Shown here in pieces: positions 23,672 to 32,231 of a stretch of DNA of 64,000 bases. Position 1 is the stretch's first letter. Each line of letters begins with the position of its first letter. Origin of the DNA: Actinoplanes sp. L3-i22 (GTDB lineage: Bacteria; Actinomycetota; Actinomycetes; Mycobacteriales; Micromonosporaceae); assembly GCF_019704555.1 (NCBI RefSeq), contig NZ_AP024745.1, positions 11,707,501 to 11,771,500 on the forward strand, in the 5' to 3' direction. A model generated the notes under the pieces. The model was not told the DNA's origin and searched no databases. It saw only the letters and a program-made list of their open reading frames with translations. The position numbers were made by a program, and so were the translations under genes.

Positions 23672-24504
23672 GACCAGGTGTCCCCGGTCAAGCGCTCGTA
23701 AACCTCGACGTAGCGGGACCGGGTCGCCTCGACCACGTGCTCCGGCAGGTCCGGCCCCGGCTCCGACTTGTCCCAGCCGAACTCGTGGATCGCCCAGTCC
23801 CGCAGCACCTGCTTGTCCAGGTAGCGCTGGACATCGCCGGGCGCCCACTCCTCGGTGCGCCAGAAGCGCGACGAGTCCGGCGTGAGCAGCTCGTCGCCGA
23901 GCTTCAGCTCGCCGTCCCGCGTGCCCAGCTCGATCTTGGTGTCGGCGATCAGGATCCCCTTCTCCGCGGCGATCTCCGACCCGCGGCGGTAGATCTCCAG
24001 CGTGATCCGCCGCAGCTCCTCGGCCTGATCCTTACCCTCCTGCTCGACGACCTCCTCGAAGGTCATCGGCTGGTCGTGCCCGGCCCCGACAGCTTCCTTC
24101 GTGCTCGGCGTGAAGATCGCCTCGGGCAGCCGGGACCCCTCGACCAGCCCCGGCGGCAACGACACCCCGGAGACGGCCGCGCCCCGCTGGTAGTCCTTGA
24201 GCCCGGAGCCGGCCAGGTAGCCCCGGGCGATGCACTCCACCTTCACCATCTCCAGGCGCTCACACCGGATCGCCCGGCCCGCCCACTCCTCCGGCACGTC
24301 GGTGGAGGAGATGACATGGTTCGGCACCACATCACTGAGCTGGTCGAACCACCACAGCGACAGCTGGGTGAGAATCTTCCCTTTGTCCGGGATCGGGGTA
24401 GGCAGAATCACGTCAAAGATCGAGATCCGATCCGACGCGACGAGGACAAGATCCCCACGGTCCGCGTAGACGTCCCGAACCTTGCCGGAGTGCAGCAGCT
24501 CCAC
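23668..24504 (-). CDS. purC: Phosphoribosylaminoimidazole-succinocarboxamide synthase
   Basis: This 278-residue SAICAR synthetase catalyses the ATP-dependent joining of CAIR and aspartate in purine synthesis. Motifs include HSGKVRDVY (5-13), SDRISIFDVILPT, VECIARGYLAGSG and IELGTRDGELKLGDELLTPDSSRFW. GTG 24504 is chosen, preceded by GAGGGGA. It is a standalone gene, convergent with DUF3040 with overlapping stops, and divergent from the helicase gene at 24624. Confidence 0.96.
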   Translation of the reverse strand: MELLHSGKVRDVYADRGDLVLVASDRISIFDVILPTPIPDKGKILTQLSLWWFDQLSDVVPNHVISSTDVPEEWAGRAIRCERLEMVKVECIARGYLAGSGLKDYQRGAAVSGVSLPPGLVEGSRLPEAIFTPSTKEAVGAGHDQPMTFEEVVEQEGKDQAEELRRITLEIYRRGSEIAAEKGILIADTKIELGTRDGELKLGDELLTPDSSRFWRTEEWAPGDVQRYLDKQVLRDWAIHEFGWDKSEPGPDLPEHVVEATRSRYVEVYERLTGDTWS

Positions 24505-24623
24505 GTGTTCCCCTCAGGTGTGGCAGGTAGGCGTGCGCTTTCACGCTATCGAACCCCTTTCCCCACCAACGGATCGCGCCCAGATTTCCATCGCCCTCGC
24601 GTCGATCCGGCAGACTGGCCGGC

Positions 24624-27600
24624 GTGCCAGACGACCTGACCGCGGGGCTTTACGAAGACATCGTCACGGAATCCTTGCTCACCAAACTCGCCCATCTCGA
24701 CGACCGCCTAGTCGAACGGCAGGGGATGCGCTCGGCGGAGGCGTCGGACCGATTCGCTCGGCTCCTGGCCCGGCAGATCGAGCGAGCGCTCGACACGGTT
24801 CCGGAGCACGAACGGGTCAAGGTCGGGGTCGAGGTGGTCCGGTCGCTCCTCGACGTTTTGCACGAGCATCTACCGCGGGCCGGTTCTACCGCGGAACAGC
24901 CGGTGGTGCCGGGCGAGTCGCTTACCGCCGTTGGCGCCTTCGATGTCGCCGGTACCGCGCAGTTTCCACGGCGCCCATTGATTCCCCTGGTCGATACCAC
25001 CCTGCTGACCAACGCGCCGGGGGAGCCGCGAGTCGGCAATCAGGTGCTGACCGAAATCGAGTCGGCCGACGCGATCGACCTGGTAATGGCGTTCATCCGC
25101 CGCAGTGGCTTGCGCCCGCTGATGAGCGCTCTGCGGAAGCACTGCGACCTTGGTAAACCGCTTAGGGTCCTGACCACGACGTACACCGGTTCTACGGAAC
25201 TGGAAGCGCTCGTCCAACTCGCCGAGTTGGGGGCCGACGTGCGGGTTTCGTACGACCTGACCACCGCTCGGCTACACGCGAAGGCCTGGCTCTTCCACCG
25301 CCATTCGGAGTTGAGTACGGCATACGTCGGCTCCTCCAACCTGACCCACTCGGCACAGATCGCCGGCATGGAATGGAACGTTCGGGTATCCGCGGCCCGT
25401 AATCCGGACGTGGTGCGCAAGGTTGGCATGGTCTTCGAGGCGTACTGGCAGAGCGGGGACTTCCTGCCCTTTGTCGAGGACCAGTTCCGCGAGGCCCTCA
25501 AGATGGGTCGCCAGCGCGGCGAGCGACACCAGACCACGCTGAGCCCAATCGAGATTCGCCTCGAGCCCTTCCAGGAACGCCTGCTGGAGAAGATCGAGGT
25601 GTCCCGGCAGGACGGCTGGCATCGCAATCTGTTGGTCTCCGCGACCGGCACCGGAAAGACCGTGATGGCGGCCGTGGACTATGCCCGGCTACGCACTCGG
25701 CTCGGGCGTGCCCGGTTGCTTTTCATCGCGCACCGCAGGGAGATCCTGCAGCAGAGCCTGGACACCTTCCGGCACGCAATCCGGGACCCCAGCTTCGGTG
25801 ACCTCTGGTTGGGTGGCCAGAAACCGGAGGAGTATGAGCACGTCTTCGCGTCGGTCCAAACGCTCGACAGCCACGGTCCGGAGAAATTGGCCGCGGACCA
25901 CTTCGACATCGTCATCATCGACGAGTTTCACCATGCGGCCGCTCGGTCGTACGAAAAGGTTCTCAACCATCTCAAGCCGACGGAACTGCTCGGCCTGACC
26001 GCGACTCCAGAACGCGCCGACGGGCTTCCCATCCTGCACTGGTTCGGTGACCGGATCGCCGCCGAATTGCGGTTGTGGGACGCGATTGAGCAGCACCGAC
26101 TCGCGCCGTTTGTGTACTACGGCATCTACGACGGCATTGACCTGGGCGAGGTTCCATGGCGTCGCGGGCAGGGCTACGACCTGACCGCACTCACCGAGAC
26201 GTATGTCGGCAACGACAGTTGGGTGCGGCTCGTCTACGACCAACTCTGGAAGCACGTCGACGACGTCGCCGCCATGCGATGCCTGGGCTTCTGCGTAACC
26301 GTCGAACACGCCCGCTACATGGCCGATGAGTTCCGGAAACTGGGGGTGAACGCCGTCGCGGTCTCCGGAACCAGTTCGGATGACGAACGACGTGGCGCGC
26401 TTCGCGGCCTGGAGAACGGTGACATCCAGGTCGTCTTCTCGGTCGACCTGTTCAACGAGGGCGTCGACGTCCCAGCCGTGGATACCTTGCTGTTCCTGCG
26501 TCCGACCGACAGCGCCACGCTGTTCCTGCAGCAGTTGGGACGTGGGCTGCGCCTCAAAGCGGGCAAGACGGTCTGCACCGTGCTGGACTTCGTCGGCATG
26601 CACCGCCGCGAGTTTCGCTTCGATCGGCGCTATCGAGCGCTGCTCGGTGGCAGCCGACGCGATCTGGAAAAGGCGGTCGAAGAAGGATTCCCGTTCCTCC
26701 CCGCCGGATGCCACATGGAATTGGACAAAGTCGCGCAGCGAGTGGTCCTGCGCAGCATCCGCGAAGCCGTCCCGACCACCTGGCCGGCTCGGGTCGCCGA
26801 ACTGCGAGCGCTGGCCAAGGGCCACGACGCCGTCCCGCTGACCACCTTCCTCACCGAGACCGGGCTCGAGGTCGCGGACCTCTACGCCAACAATCGCAGC
26901 TGGTCGGACCTGCGAGAGGCGGCCGGCCTGACGGTCGCCGAGCCGGGACCGCACGAGGCCCTGCTCCGCCGGGCGCTGGGGCGGCTGCAGCACATTGACG
27001 ATCGGCAGCGACTGCTCGCGTACCGCAGGTTCGCCGGCGAGACGCGCCCTGACGCGGAGACTCCGGATGGGACGACTCGGCGGCTGCTTCGCATGCTTGC
27101 CGCCTCGGTCGGTGATCAGGTGCTACCCAAGGGGAGTTCACTTCACGACGCGGTCGACCTGATCTGGTCTCACCCGCAAGTTCTGGCCGAGCTCGACGAG
27201 CTGATGCTCGCACTGCACGACGCTCCCGACCACGTACAGGCGGAGGCGCTGCCCGGGGTGCCGCTGCAGATTCACGGCCGGTACACCCGGATCGAAATTC
27301 TGGCCGCCGTCGGCGAGGGCACGAACGCGAAGACTCCGCCGTGGCGCGAAGGGGTTTACCCCGCCAAACAGGTCGGCGCCGATCTGCTCGCGTTCACGCT
27401 GGATAAGACCAGCGGCGACTTCTCGCCGACCACTCGCTATCGGGACTACGCGATCAGCCGGGAGCTGATCCATTGGGAGAGCCAGTCGACGACCACCGCC
27501 AACAGCCCCACCGGGCAGCGATATCAGAACCATGTGCGGTTGCGTCAGAGCATTCTGCTGTTCGCGCGGCCGCGGGTCACCGATCGGTCGTTCTGGTTCC

Positions 27601-27716
27601 TCGGACCGGCCGAGTACGTGATTCACGAGGGCGAACGTCCGATGGCCGTGACCTGGCGGCTCACCACACCGCTCTCGGGGGATCTTTACGCGCAATTCGC
27701 CGCGGCGATCGCGTAG
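24624..27716 (+). CDS. PLD-nuclease / SF2 helicase / DUF3427 protein (defence-like)
   Basis: This 1030-residue protein combines a phospholipase-D-type nuclease (His218-x-Lys220 in LHAKAWLF, GSSN near 236), a superfamily 2 helicase and a C-terminal DUF3427-like domain (about 860-1030). Helicase motifs are ATGTGKT near 338-344 (Walker A), IIDEFHH near 430-436 (DExH), LTATPER and the motif VI region QQLGRGLRL. Such proteins resemble restriction-type translocases and are often in defence islands. No methylase or specificity gene is adjacent. Codon use is less extreme in GC than its neighbours, hinting at transfer. GTG 24624 begins MPDDLTAGLYEDIVTE, a typical family start. Confidence 0.9.
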   Translation: MPDDLTAGLYEDIVTESLLTKLAHLDDRLVERQGMRSAEASDRFARLLARQIERALDTVPEHERVKVGVEVVRSLLDVLHEHLPRAGSTAEQPVVPGESLTAVGAFDVAGTAQFPRRPLIPLVDTTLLTNAPGEPRVGNQVLTEIESADAIDLVMAFIRRSGLRPLMSALRKHCDLGKPLRVLTTTYTGSTELEALVQLAELGADVRVSYDLTTARLHAKAWLFHRHSELSTAYVGSSNLTHSAQIAGMEWNVRVSAARNPDVVRKVGMVFEAYWQSGDFLPFVEDQFREALKMGRQRGERHQTTLSPIEIRLEPFQERLLEKIEVSRQDGWHRNLLVSATGTGKTVMAAVDYARLRTRLGRARLLFIAHRREILQQSLDTFRHAIRDPSFGDLWLGGQKPEEYEHVFASVQTLDSHGPEKLAADHFDIVIIDEFHHAAARSYEKVLNHLKPTELLGLTATPERADGLPILHWFGDRIAAELRLWDAIEQHRLAPFVYYGIYDGIDLGEVPWRRGQGYDLTALTETYVGNDSWVRLVYDQLWKHVDDVAAMRCLGFCVTVEHARYMADEFRKLGVNAVAVSGTSSDDERRGALRGLENGDIQVVFSVDLFNEGVDVPAVDTLLFLRPTDSATLFLQQLGRGLRLKAGKTVCTVLDFVGMHRREFRFDRRYRALLGGSRRDLEKAVEEGFPFLPAGCHMELDKVAQRVVLRSIREAVPTTWPARVAELRALAKGHDAVPLTTFLTETGLEVADLYANNRSWSDLREAAGLTVAEPGPHEALLRRALGRLQHIDDRQRLLAYRRFAGETRPDAETPDGTTRRLLRMLAASVGDQVLPKGSSLHDAVDLIWSHPQVLAELDELMLALHDAPDHVQAEALPGVPLQIHGRYTRIEILAAVGEGTNAKTPPWREGVYPAKQVGADLLAFTLDKTSGDFSPTTRYRDYAISRELIHWESQSTTTANSPTGQRYQNHVRLRQSILLFARPRVTDRSFWFLGPAEYVIHEGERPMAVTWRLTTPLSGDLYAQFAAAIA

Positions 27717-27738
27717 GTCAGTGACGCATCGGAAAAGC

Positions 27739-27768
27739 GGATGGCCCGCCCGCCAGGACGGGCCATCC
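27739..27768. terminator. Bidirectional terminator, helicase / DUF305
   Basis: A 10-bp stem (27739-27748 with 27759-27768) between convergent genes. On the minus strand it is followed by GCTTTTCC, so it best serves the leftward DUF305 transcript. Confidence 0.75.
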
Positions 27769-27781
27769 GGGTCTGCGGGGG

Positions 27782-28573
27782 TTAGCTGTTCAGGAGTTTG
27801 AGCATCTGCTGGACCTGGTCGGCACGGGACTCCTTGACCCGCTCGGCGAACTGTTTGGTTTGGGCGTTGCTGCCCTTGTCCAGTTCCAGCTGGGCCATCT
27901 CGACCGCGTTGTGTTGGTGGGCGAGGAAGAGGTTGAGGAAGACGGTCTCGAAGTCGGCCTTCTTGGCGGTCTTCAGGGCGTTGATTTCGGCGTCGGTGGT
28001 GCTGGGGAGGCCGCCGTGGTCGGCGTGGACGCTGACTCGTTTGTCGACCGTGGTGGGTTTTTGCCACTCGGTCAGCCAGTTCGTCATCATGGTCAGCTCG
28101 TCGGTCTCGGTGAGCTGGACGGCCTTGGCCAGGTCGACCACGTCGGGGCGGGTGGCTCGGGTGGTGGCGATCTCGGCCATCTGCAGGCCCTGCTGCTGGT
28201 GGTCGGCGAGCATCTGCAGGAACATCACGTCGCGGTCGTTGAAGGTCGAGCCGGCGGTGATCTCGGCTACGTTCGTGACGGCCGGGGGTGACGAGACCGC
28301 GGCCGGCTCCTTGGCCGTGCCGCAGGCCCCGAGCAACAGCACCGGCGCGACCATCACGACGGCGGCCAGGCGGCGGCCCAGCGAGGTGGCACCCGGGCGA
28401 CGGGCCGGCAAAAACCCGGCGGCCGGCAAAAGCCTGGCGGCCGGCAAAAGCCTGGCGGCCGGCAAAAGCCTGGCGGCCGGCAAAAACCCGGCGCCCGACA
28501 AAAGCCTGGCGGCCGGCAGAAACCCGGCGGTCAGGCGGCGGCCCAGCGGGGTGGCAGCGAGCGAGCGGGTCAC
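27782..28573 (-). CDS. DUF305 lipoprotein with expanded signal region
   Basis: This 263-residue lipoprotein carries a DUF305 domain (about 100-260) with the His/Met clusters DVMFLQMLADHQQQGLQM and LAHQHNAVEMAQLEL; some DUF305 proteins bind copper. The lipobox LLLGAC puts the lipidated Cys at residue 84, unusually late. Residues 8-14 (TPLGRRL) and 63-69 (TSLGRRL) are near-duplicates bracketing an 18-bp repeat array, so 165 bases appear to be inserted in the signal sequence. No start codon lies between the array and the hydrophobic core. GTG 28573 overlaps the LPMO stop (GTGA), so the two genes are coupled. Confidence 0.82.
   Translation of the reverse strand: MTRSLAATPLGRRLTAGFLPAARLLSGAGFLPAARLLPAARLLPAARLLPAAGFLPARRPGATSLGRRLAAVVMVAPVLLLGACGTAKEPAAVSSPPAVTNVAEITAGSTFNDRDVMFLQMLADHQQQGLQMAEIATTRATRPDVVDLAKAVQLTETDELTMMTNWLTEWQKPTTVDKRVSVHADHGGLPSTTDAEINALKTAKKADFETVFLNLFLAHQHNAVEMAQLELDKGSNAQTKQFAERVKESRADQVQQMLKLLNS
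28400..28533. repeat. In-frame 18-bp tandem array inside DUF305 gene
   Basis: About seven copies of an 18-base unit related to GGCAAAAGCCTGGCGGCC, read leftward as LLPAAR/FLPAAR hexapeptides. It sits between the two copies of the LGRRL signal-peptide segment. Confidence 0.9.
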
Positions 28574-29355
28574 AGCGGCAGCCACAGCGCGAGCGTGTAG
28601 ATCGACGGCTCCCAGCTGCGGATCGCGGTGTGCGACTGCCGGCACTGGTAGGAAACGCCCTGGTAGGTCACCACGTCACCGGTCTGGTAGCTGACCCCCG
28701 GCGCCCACTCCGCCCCCGTAGAAGCGGCCGAGCTGGTTGCGGTCGCGGTCGGCGCCGCGGTGGTAGCGGTCGCCGTCGGTGCCGCGGTCGGAGCGGCGGT
28801 CGTGGGCGCGGTCGTCGGGGCCGCGGTCGGCGTGGACGAGGCGCTGCCACCAATGTTCAGGTCCACGCAGCTGTAGAACGCGTTCGCGGTGTCCCCGATG
28901 TTCCAGACCGCGAGGACCGTGTGCTTGCCCGGGAACTTGCTCAGGTCGACGGTGTGGCTGACGGTCGCCTCGGGGATCGCGTTGTTGTCGTTGAACGTGG
29001 CGGCCTCGGTACCGTCGACGTAGTAGACCCAGCTCGCCGTCCGGTGCCGGGCGGTCAGCACCCAGTTGAACTTGACCGAGCTGCCGACGGTAGTGGCCGG
29101 CCAGCTGCGCGAATTGTCGTTCAAAATCGAGAAGTTGGCGTTTCCACCGTTGCATTGCTTGGAGCCTTTCGGAGCCTCGACACTCTGCGGCTCGAACTGG
29201 ATCGCGCCGCAGTCGGCGACCGTTCCGGCGGCGCACTGGGCCTGCCGGCTCGGCGGTGACGAGACGTAGCCGTGGGCCAGGGCCGGTGCGGCGATCACCA
29301 ATGTCGACCCGACCATCCCGAGGGTGGCCAGTGGGTAGGCGATCTTCCTGCGCAT
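28570..29355 (-). CDS. Chitin-active lytic polysaccharide monooxygenase (AA10) with CBM5
   Basis: This 261-residue secreted copper enzyme oxidatively cleaves chitin or cellulose. The signal peptide ends APALA, and cleavage leaves His28 at the N terminus (HGYVSSPPSRQ). His28 and His104 (TARHRTASW) form the copper histidine brace. The catalytic domain runs to about 170 and ends YSCVDLNIGG. A Thr/Ala/Pro linker (172-212) joins it to a CBM5/12 chitin-binding domain (about 215-261, AEWAPGVSYQTGDVVTYQG). It is preceded by GGGAGAGC and coupled by overlap to the DUF305 gene. The histidine kinase gene ends 71 bases upstream in the same direction. Confidence 0.94.
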   Translation of the reverse strand: MRRKIAYPLATLGMVGSTLVIAAPALAHGYVSSPPSRQAQCAAGTVADCGAIQFEPQSVEAPKGSKQCNGGNANFSILNDNSRSWPATTVGSSVKFNWVLTARHRTASWVYYVDGTEAATFNDNNAIPEATVSHTVDLSKFPGKHTVLAVWNIGDTANAFYSCVDLNIGGSASSTPTAAPTTAPTTAAPTAAPTATATTAAPTATATSSAASTGAEWAPGVSYQTGDVVTYQGVSYQCRQSHTAIRSWEPSIYTLALWLPL

Positions 29356-29424
29356 GTCAGCTCTCCCGATCTCGTCCTGGCTTCCTTACGAGCCGGAACA
29401 TTAGGGAGAGCTGCCATAACGGAG

Positions 29425-29434
29425 CCTTAAGACG
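29425..29434 (-). promoter_or_regulatory. CGTCTTAAGG element before LPMO
   Basis: The same ten bases (as CCTTAAGACG on the plus strand) as in front of the GH18 chitinase at 11794-11803. Here it overlaps the stop codon of the histidine kinase gene, 70 bases before the LPMO ATG. Confidence 0.3.
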
Positions 29435-30746
29435 ACCGAAAACCGGCCTGAAAACGTCGCCCGGGTGGGAGTTCCTCGACCGGTGACGTGAGCAGGAAAC
29501 CAACCCGGGCCCCACCCAACGGGCTTCGCCCGACAATCAATTCCCCGCGTACGGTGTCCGCCGCCCGCCGAACGATGTCCAACCCGAGCCCGGTGGACCC
29601 GGCCCCGCTGAATCCGCGTTGCACGGCCGACGCCGGATCGGCGATCCCCGGCCCGGCGTCGTCCACGAGCAGTCCGGTCGAGGAGACGCTGACCCGGAAC
29701 GCCACCCCTTCGTCGGTGTGCGAGAAGACGTTCCCGAGCATCGCGTCGACCACCAGGATCACGTCGCTGCGGGACATCGGCACCAGCACCGGCTCGTGCC
29801 CGCCGACCACCTCCCAGGGCCGCTCCTGGTCCTCGGCCAGCACGGACCAGAACGCCAGCCGGTCGGCCAGCGTCTCGACCAGGTCGCACTGCTGGTTGCC
29901 GCGGTGCTCGACGCCGAGCCGGGCCCCGGTGATGATCGCTTCCAGCTCGGAGTCGAGCAGGTCACAGGCCTGCCGCATGCGGTCCGCGATCGGGCCCGGC
30001 GGGATGGCCTCGGCGTCCAGGCGGAGCGCGGTCAACGGCGTACGCAATCGGTGTGAAAGATCTGCGGCCAGCTCGCGCTCGCGATCGAGCAGGCGGCGCA
30101 GGTCCCCGGCCATGGTGTTGAAGGCCCGGCCCGCGTCGCGGAGCTCGCGCGGGCCGGACGGCTCGATCCGTTCGTTGAGCTCGCCGCTGCCGAGCTTGCG
30201 GGTGGACGCCGCGAGCTGCCGGGTGGCCCGGACCATCCACGCGCCGAGCCGGTCGGCGAGCAGCGTGGAGCCGGCCACCAGCACCACGGCCAGGCCGAGC
30301 AGCGAGACCCAGGCCTTGTAGACGCCGCGGCGCATCTCGGCGTCGGTCACGAACACCTCGACGACCACGGTCCGGCCGTCGGTGAGCACGGTCGGCTGCA
30401 GGTAGGCGAGCCCGCCGTCGGCGGCCGCGGTGGCCGAGCGGCGCTGTTTCGCGGCGCGCTCGACGGTCGTCGCGGACAGGTGCGAGGTGCCGATCGGGTC
30501 GAGGTCGGGCAGGTGTACGGCGAGCAGCCCGGCGCTGCCCGCGGAGGTCGACGCGACGGCGTTGGTGAGCGCGGTCGGGTCGGCGTTCACGCCGAGCACG
30601 GTGACGATCGAGGTGGCCTGCTGGCGCGCCTCGGAGATGGCCTTGTCGTGGGCGATCTGCCAGATCGCGACGGCCAGCGGGACCAGGAAGGCGAGCGCGA
30701 CCATCGAGGTGATCGCGAGGGCCAGCCGGTTGAGCGCCCACCTCAT
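29427..30746 (-). CDS. Sensor histidine kinase
   Basis: This 439-residue membrane histidine kinase of the OmpR-partner class has TM1 at about 7-29, an extracellular sensor of about 120 residues, TM2 at about 148-172, and a HAMP domain. The phospho-acceptor box is LSHRLRTPLTALRLD, with His near 231. The ATPase domain has a degenerate N box (DAMLGNVFSHT) and the G boxes DDAGPGI and GSTGLGLDIVRRA. Its ATG overlaps the stop of the response regulator (ATGA). Genes for an LPMO and DUF305 lipoprotein follow in the same direction, so the system might control them. The signal is unknown. Confidence 0.93.
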   Translation of the reverse strand: MRWALNRLALAITSMVALAFLVPLAVAIWQIAHDKAISEARQQATSIVTVLGVNADPTALTNAVASTSAGSAGLLAVHLPDLDPIGTSHLSATTVERAAKQRRSATAAADGGLAYLQPTVLTDGRTVVVEVFVTDAEMRRGVYKAWVSLLGLAVVLVAGSTLLADRLGAWMVRATRQLAASTRKLGSGELNERIEPSGPRELRDAGRAFNTMAGDLRRLLDRERELAADLSHRLRTPLTALRLDAEAIPPGPIADRMRQACDLLDSELEAIITGARLGVEHRGNQQCDLVETLADRLAFWSVLAEDQERPWEVVGGHEPVLVPMSRSDVILVVDAMLGNVFSHTDEGVAFRVSVSSTGLLVDDAGPGIADPASAVQRGFSGAGSTGLGLDIVRRAADTVRGELIVGRSPLGGARVGFLLTSPVEELPPGRRFQAGFRSS

Positions 30747-31429
30747 TGCGGATCGACCATCATCACGCCGACACCGCGGACGGTGTGCAGGAATCGCGGT
30801 TTGGCGGCGGTCTCCCCGAGCTTGCGGCGCAGCCAGGAGATGTGTACGTCGATGGTCTGCTCCTCACCGATCCGCGCCTGGTTCCACACCTGGTTCATCA
30901 GCTCGCGCCGGCTGATCACCTGGCCGACCCGCTCGGCCAGGTAGGCCAGCACGTCGAACTCCCGGCGGGTCAGCTGCAGCGGCTCACCGCGCAGCTCGGC
31001 CCGGCGCTGCCGCGGCTTGATCACCAGCTCGCCGACGGTGATCGCGTTCGGCGCCTGCTCGGTGGTGGTCCGGGCCCGGCGCAGCACCGCCGCGATCCGG
31101 GCCAGGATGTGCCCGCCGGAGAACGGCTTGGTCACGTAGTCGTCGGCGCCGGCGCTCAGCAGTGCGATGATGTCCGCCTCCGAGCGCCGGGCGGTCGCCA
31201 CGATCACCGGCACGTCGGAGACCGTGCGCATCATCCGCAGCGCGTCGGTGCCGTCGATGTCGGGCAGCCCGAGGTCGAGGATGACCAGGTCGGGCCGTTC
31301 CTGAGTGACGATCTTCAGCGCTTGGGCAGCCTGACCGACGGGCCGGACCACGTGGCCGGCATCGGTCAGCGCACGGGTGAGTGCGGCCGCGATGTTGCGG
31401 TCGTCCTCGACCAACAGGATCAACGCCAT
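30743..31429 (-). CDS. OmpR/PhoB-family response regulator
   Basis: This 228-residue two-component regulator has a receiver domain with acidic pocket EDD (8-10), phospho-acceptor Asp52 in ILDLGLPDIDG and Lys101 in YVTKPF, then a winged-helix DNA-binding domain (about 130-226) with LTRREFDVLAYLAERVGQVISR and the terminal VRGVGVMM. I use ATG 31429 (MALILLVEDD); ATG 31441 adds four residues. It is first gene of the leftward operon with the kinase and nearly back-to-back with a rightward gene at 31467. Confidence 0.94.
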   Translation of the reverse strand: MALILLVEDDRNIAAALTRALTDAGHVVRPVGQAAQALKIVTQERPDLVILDLGLPDIDGTDALRMMRTVSDVPVIVATARRSEADIIALLSAGADDYVTKPFSGGHILARIAAVLRRARTTTEQAPNAITVGELVIKPRQRRAELRGEPLQLTRREFDVLAYLAERVGQVISRRELMNQVWNQARIGEEQTIDVHISWLRRKLGETAAKPRFLHTVRGVGVMMVDPQ

Positions 31430-31466
31430 GGCGTACACCATAGGACCAGGTGAGAGGATGGGCGTC

Positions 31467-32063
31467 GTGCGATCTTCCCGTTGGGTCCCGGTGGCCGGCT
31501 GGTTCGTGGCGACGGCGAGCAGCATCGTGCTCTCCTGGGTGGCGCTGCTGCCGGTGCTGAACGCCGCGCGCACCGACGTCGGGGCGCTGCCGGACATCGA
31601 CAAGGTGCCGGCCGCGGATGTGGTCGCCCCGGTCTCACTGGCGCCGCCGACCGCGGTCCGCCCGGCGCCGAGTCGCACCGCGGCTCCGCCGGCCGACGCG
31701 GCACCCACCTCGAAATCGCCCAAACCGACGCAGAAGCCGACGACCGCGAAGTCGACCACGTCCGGCACCAAGCCGACCACCACCACAGAGGACGGCTGGA
31801 CGGTCACGACCGGCGGCGACGGGGTGAAGACGTACATCCGCTCCTTCTCGGTCGAGGGCGGGCAGGCGGTCGTGAAGATGACCAGCGACGGGGTTGTTTC
31901 CCTGGTCACCGCCACTCCGGCGGACGGGTACGCGGTGGAGAAGACGCAGAGTTCGCCGACCGACATGGCGGTCTACTTCAACGAGACGAACCACAGCTTC
32001 ATCATCCGTGCGATCTGGTGGAACGACGCGCCGTTCTCCGAGGTCAACGAGATCGGGTCATAG
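31467..32063 (+). CDS. Membrane-anchored hypothetical protein
   Basis: This 198-residue protein has a basic start, one membrane helix or uncleaved signal (WVPVAGWFVATASSIVLSWVALLPVL), a long Pro/Thr/Ala/Lys linker (about 45-105) and a C-terminal folded part of about 90 residues (DGWTVTTGGDGVKTYIRSFSVEGGQAVVKM ... RAIWWNDAPFSEV). It is probably exposed outside the membrane. The family is not recognised. GTG 31467 has GAGAGGA eight bases upstream; ATG 31458 is too close to that site. Divergence from the response regulator suggests it may be one of its targets. Confidence 0.75.
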   Translation: MRSSRWVPVAGWFVATASSIVLSWVALLPVLNAARTDVGALPDIDKVPAADVVAPVSLAPPTAVRPAPSRTAAPPADAAPTSKSPKPTQKPTTAKSTTSGTKPTTTTEDGWTVTTGGDGVKTYIRSFSVEGGQAVVKMTSDGVVSLVTATPADGYAVEKTQSSPTDMAVYFNETNHSFIIRAIWWNDAPFSEVNEIGS

Positions 32064-32231
32064 AACTTTCTTAATAGATAGCGCTCTCCGCACTGAACGA
32101 GGGTTTTCCCTGATTCGGTGACGTTCGTCGATGCCTAACGTCTCACCTCAAGTCATCCAGGTGTGACCCATCGTCCGACGGACGGTCGTCGAACCCGCCC
32201 GCCAACCCCCCGGGCGGGAAAGGAGCAGTGC

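Noticed and set aside
28288..29259. Rightward frame opposite the LPMO and DUF305 genes
   Set aside because: It is antisense to two genes with signal peptides and conserved domains, and is made of Arg/Gly/Pro repeats.
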